From: QHVT01 sp963821585
Lineage (GTDB): Bacteria; Acidobacteriota; Thermoanaerobaculia; Gp7-AA8
NCBI GenBank assembly: GCA_963821585.1
Contig: CAWGEI010000005.1
Span: 1,302,001 to 1,366,000 of the forward strand
Direction of reading: 5' to 3'
DNA: 64,000 nt
Position numbers and translations under genes: made by a program. The notes below the pieces were generated by a model. It was given only the letters and a program-made list of their open reading frames with translations, ran no database searches and was not told where the DNA came from. How positions within the stretch are numbered: the stretch's first letter is position 1; each line of letters begins with the position of its first letter. Below, piece by piece: positions 63,201-64,000 of this stretch.

Positions 63201-64000
63201 AAGTGGAGACGCTCATCGCCCGCATCTGGTCGGAGCTCCTCGGCATCGAGCGCGTCGGCCGTCACGACAACTTCTTCCAGCTCGGTGGTCACTCCCTGCT
63301 GGCGGTCTCGCTGATGGAGCGCATGCGGCGCGAGAGCCTCGCCGTCGACGTTCGCGCGGTGTTCACGACGCCCACACTGGCGGCTCTGGCCGCCGGGGTC
63401 CGCCGGGAAGACGACTACGGGCCGCTCGTGGTGCTTCGAAGCGCGCACCGTGCGGAAGCTCCGCTGATTTGTGTGCCGGGGGCGGGTGCGAACGTCGCCA
63501 GCTTTGCCGCATTGGCCGATGCCATCGGCGATTCGCGTCCGGTCTACGGCCTGCAGCCGCGTGGGCTGGACGGGACCTCCCTCCCACACTCCACGGTCGA
63601 GGCGGCAGCGCACGTCTATCTCGAGGCCATCGACGAGGTGCAGCCCGAGGGACCGCTGCATCTCATGGGTCATTCGTTCGGTGGTTGGGTGGTCTTCGAA
63701 ATGGCGCAGCGCCTGCGTTCGGCGGGCCGGCCTGTTGCGTCGCTCACGATCGTCGACAGCGACGTGCCGGCCGGTCCGGACACCACAAAGGAATACGACG
63801 ACGTTGCGGCGACGATGAGCCTCGTCGAAGTCTTCGAGCAGAGGGCCGAACGCTCTCTGGAGATCCGCGCCGCCGACCTGCAGGCGCGCGATGAGACGCA
63901 ACGTCGGGTCCTTCTGCACCAGCGTCTCGTAACGGTCGGGATCCTGCCCGAACGCTCGAAGCCTGAGGTCCTGCGGGGACCGATGCGTGTGTTTGCCCGT
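60128..64000 (+). CDS. Nonribosomal peptide synthetase NRPS4: TubC docking-C/E-A(Ser)-T-TE, 3' end outside window
   Basis: This terminating synthetase runs off the window; 1291 codons are visible. Residues 1-55 (MERLLCELSARAVQLRRSG, then a helix ending in HKSTLLELL) match the TubC-type N-terminal docking fold. A dual C/E domain follows with DIYPLAPLQEGILFHH, HHLLGGDGD (60452-60478) and HHLVNDH (60797 on). The A domain (about 61745-63145) has code DVWHVSLVDK, matching Ser codes. The carrier serine is at 63293. A type I thioesterase begins near 63420 with PLICVPGAGA and has the nucleophile in GHSFGG (63674-63676); its catalytic His lies beyond the window. The ATG overlaps the NRPS3 stop (ATGA). 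It adds the tenth residue and releases the chain. Confidence 0.95.
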   Translation, partial: MNMERLLCELSARAVQLRRSGNGLSIRSNAEVDAALVAQLSAHKSTLLELLLDGGDWWCPPPAITPEMLPLVDLTREEIDSIVGAVPGAAANVQDIYPLAPLQEGILFHHLLGGDGDPYLLSCSFRFDSRARLDAYLAALQSVIDRHDILRTAFAWELLKSPVQVVWRRAPLPIEELTATNAGELRDRFDPRRHRIDVRTAPLLRAQVARDAADGSWMMLLLSHHLVNDHTTLEILQSEVRAHLEGRAAELPAPLPFRNFVAHVRLGASMAEHEEFFRTMLGDVDEPTAPFGLVQVQGDGSGVEEAHLDLDDDLSARLRVHARRLGVTPAGLFHLAWALVLAHASGRDDVVFGTVLFGRMNSGEGADRVLGLFMNTLPLRVRVGEEDVETSVRRTHAALAGLLGHEHASLALAQRCSGVPSPAPLFSALLNYRHNARAVAEPRDESPGIESEYGQERTNFPLVLTVDDLGDSFTLTAQVQAPVGAARVCELVRTAVERLLAALERPPASLRTIDVLPEGERRRLLEEWNDTGADVPEVCIHELFEAQVERTPDAIAVVDETRTLTYRALNEEANRLAHALRADGVVPDACVAVRMERSVDMVVTLLAVLKAGGAYVPLDPSYPEERLQQMLADSGAVVVLDGQRATGQFPPANPSRGNTPRNLAYVIYTSGSTGVPKGVMNEHRGVVNRLLWMQQAYPLTANDAVLQKTPYSFDVSVWELFWTLAVGARLVMARPDGHKDPAYLSEVIARERITTLHFVPSMLQTFLQYGALAKCTSLKRVVCSGEALSAALVARFHELLPHVALSNLYGPTEAAVDVTAWECRRGDVRASIPIGRPIANTRIYILDSHGQPAPVGVAGELHIGGVQVARGYLHRPELTNEKFVRDPFSSEPDARMYRTGDLARWLPEGVIEYLGRNDFQVKLRGFRIELGEIEARLIEHSLVREAVVLAHEQRLAAYIVAPREIDIDELRRSLGTTLPEHMVPSAYVRLDALPLTSSGKLDRKALPAPDGDAYGTRTDEPPQGEVETLIARIWSELLGIERVGRHDNFFQLGGHSLLAVSLMERMRRESLAVDVRAVFTTPTLAALAAGVRREDDYGPLVVLRSAHRAEAPLICVPGAGANVASFAALADAIGDSRPVYGLQPRGLDGTSLPHSTVEAAAHVYLEAIDEVQPEGPLHLMGHSFGGWVVFEMAQRLRSAGRPVASLTIVDSDVPAGPDTTKEYDDVAATMSLVEVFEQRAERSLEIRAADLQARDETQRRVLLHQRLVTVGILPERSKPEVLRGPMRVFAR

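Overview
The window is high-GC DNA from a Gram-negative bacterium. Evidence for this is an outer-membrane TonB-dependent receptor with a carboxypeptidase-like N-terminal domain, lipoprotein and peptidase remnants, and a SyrD/PvdE-type peptide exporter. The receptor architecture and dispersed palindromic repeats suggest an Acidobacteriota-like soil organism. That assignment is inference; no rRNA or other marker gene is present.

Region 1 (1-18830) is the 3' end of a giant NRPS gene, NRPS1. It has six modules in view and a terminal thioesterase. The modules alternate between an Ala-like A-domain type (modules 1, 2, 4, 6) and one unassigned type (modules 3, 5). Modules 2-3 and 4-5 are a tandemly duplicated bimodule. 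Three Ala-type A domains carry an in-frame palindromic element between core motifs A2 and A3.

Region 2 (18831-24765) separates two assembly lines. It holds a His/Asp-rich membrane-anchored protein, a TonB-dependent receptor and a small HARE-HTH-like protein, probably one operon ending at a strong hairpin. Next come a 42/43-bp tandem repeat array, two decayed minus-strand genes (glutaminyl cyclotransferase and an M28-type peptidase tail) and an AraC-family regulator.

Region 3 (24766-64000) is a second NRPS cluster. It opens with two direct repeats 63 bp apart, then dpgA-dpgB-dpgC, dpgD on the opposite strand, and hpgT. Together these are a complete set for 3,5-dihydroxyphenylglycine (Dpg). 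A translationally coupled cyclic-peptide-type ABC exporter follows. Three overlapping NRPS genes come next: NRPS2 (A-T-C-A-T-C-A-T), NRPS3 (six modules, two dual condensation/epimerization domains, one A domain interrupted by a methyltransferase) and NRPS4 (TubC-type docking, dual C/E, Ser-type A, T, TE, cut by the window end).

Read colinearly, the second line would make a ten-residue peptide: Val, Thr, Pro-like, D-Thr, D-X, methylated X, X, Val, D-X, Ser, released by the TE. Dpg is expected at one of the unassigned positions. Specificities were read by eye from A-domain pocket residues, so they are predictions. No MbtH-like gene or stand-alone tailoring oxygenase is seen in the window.
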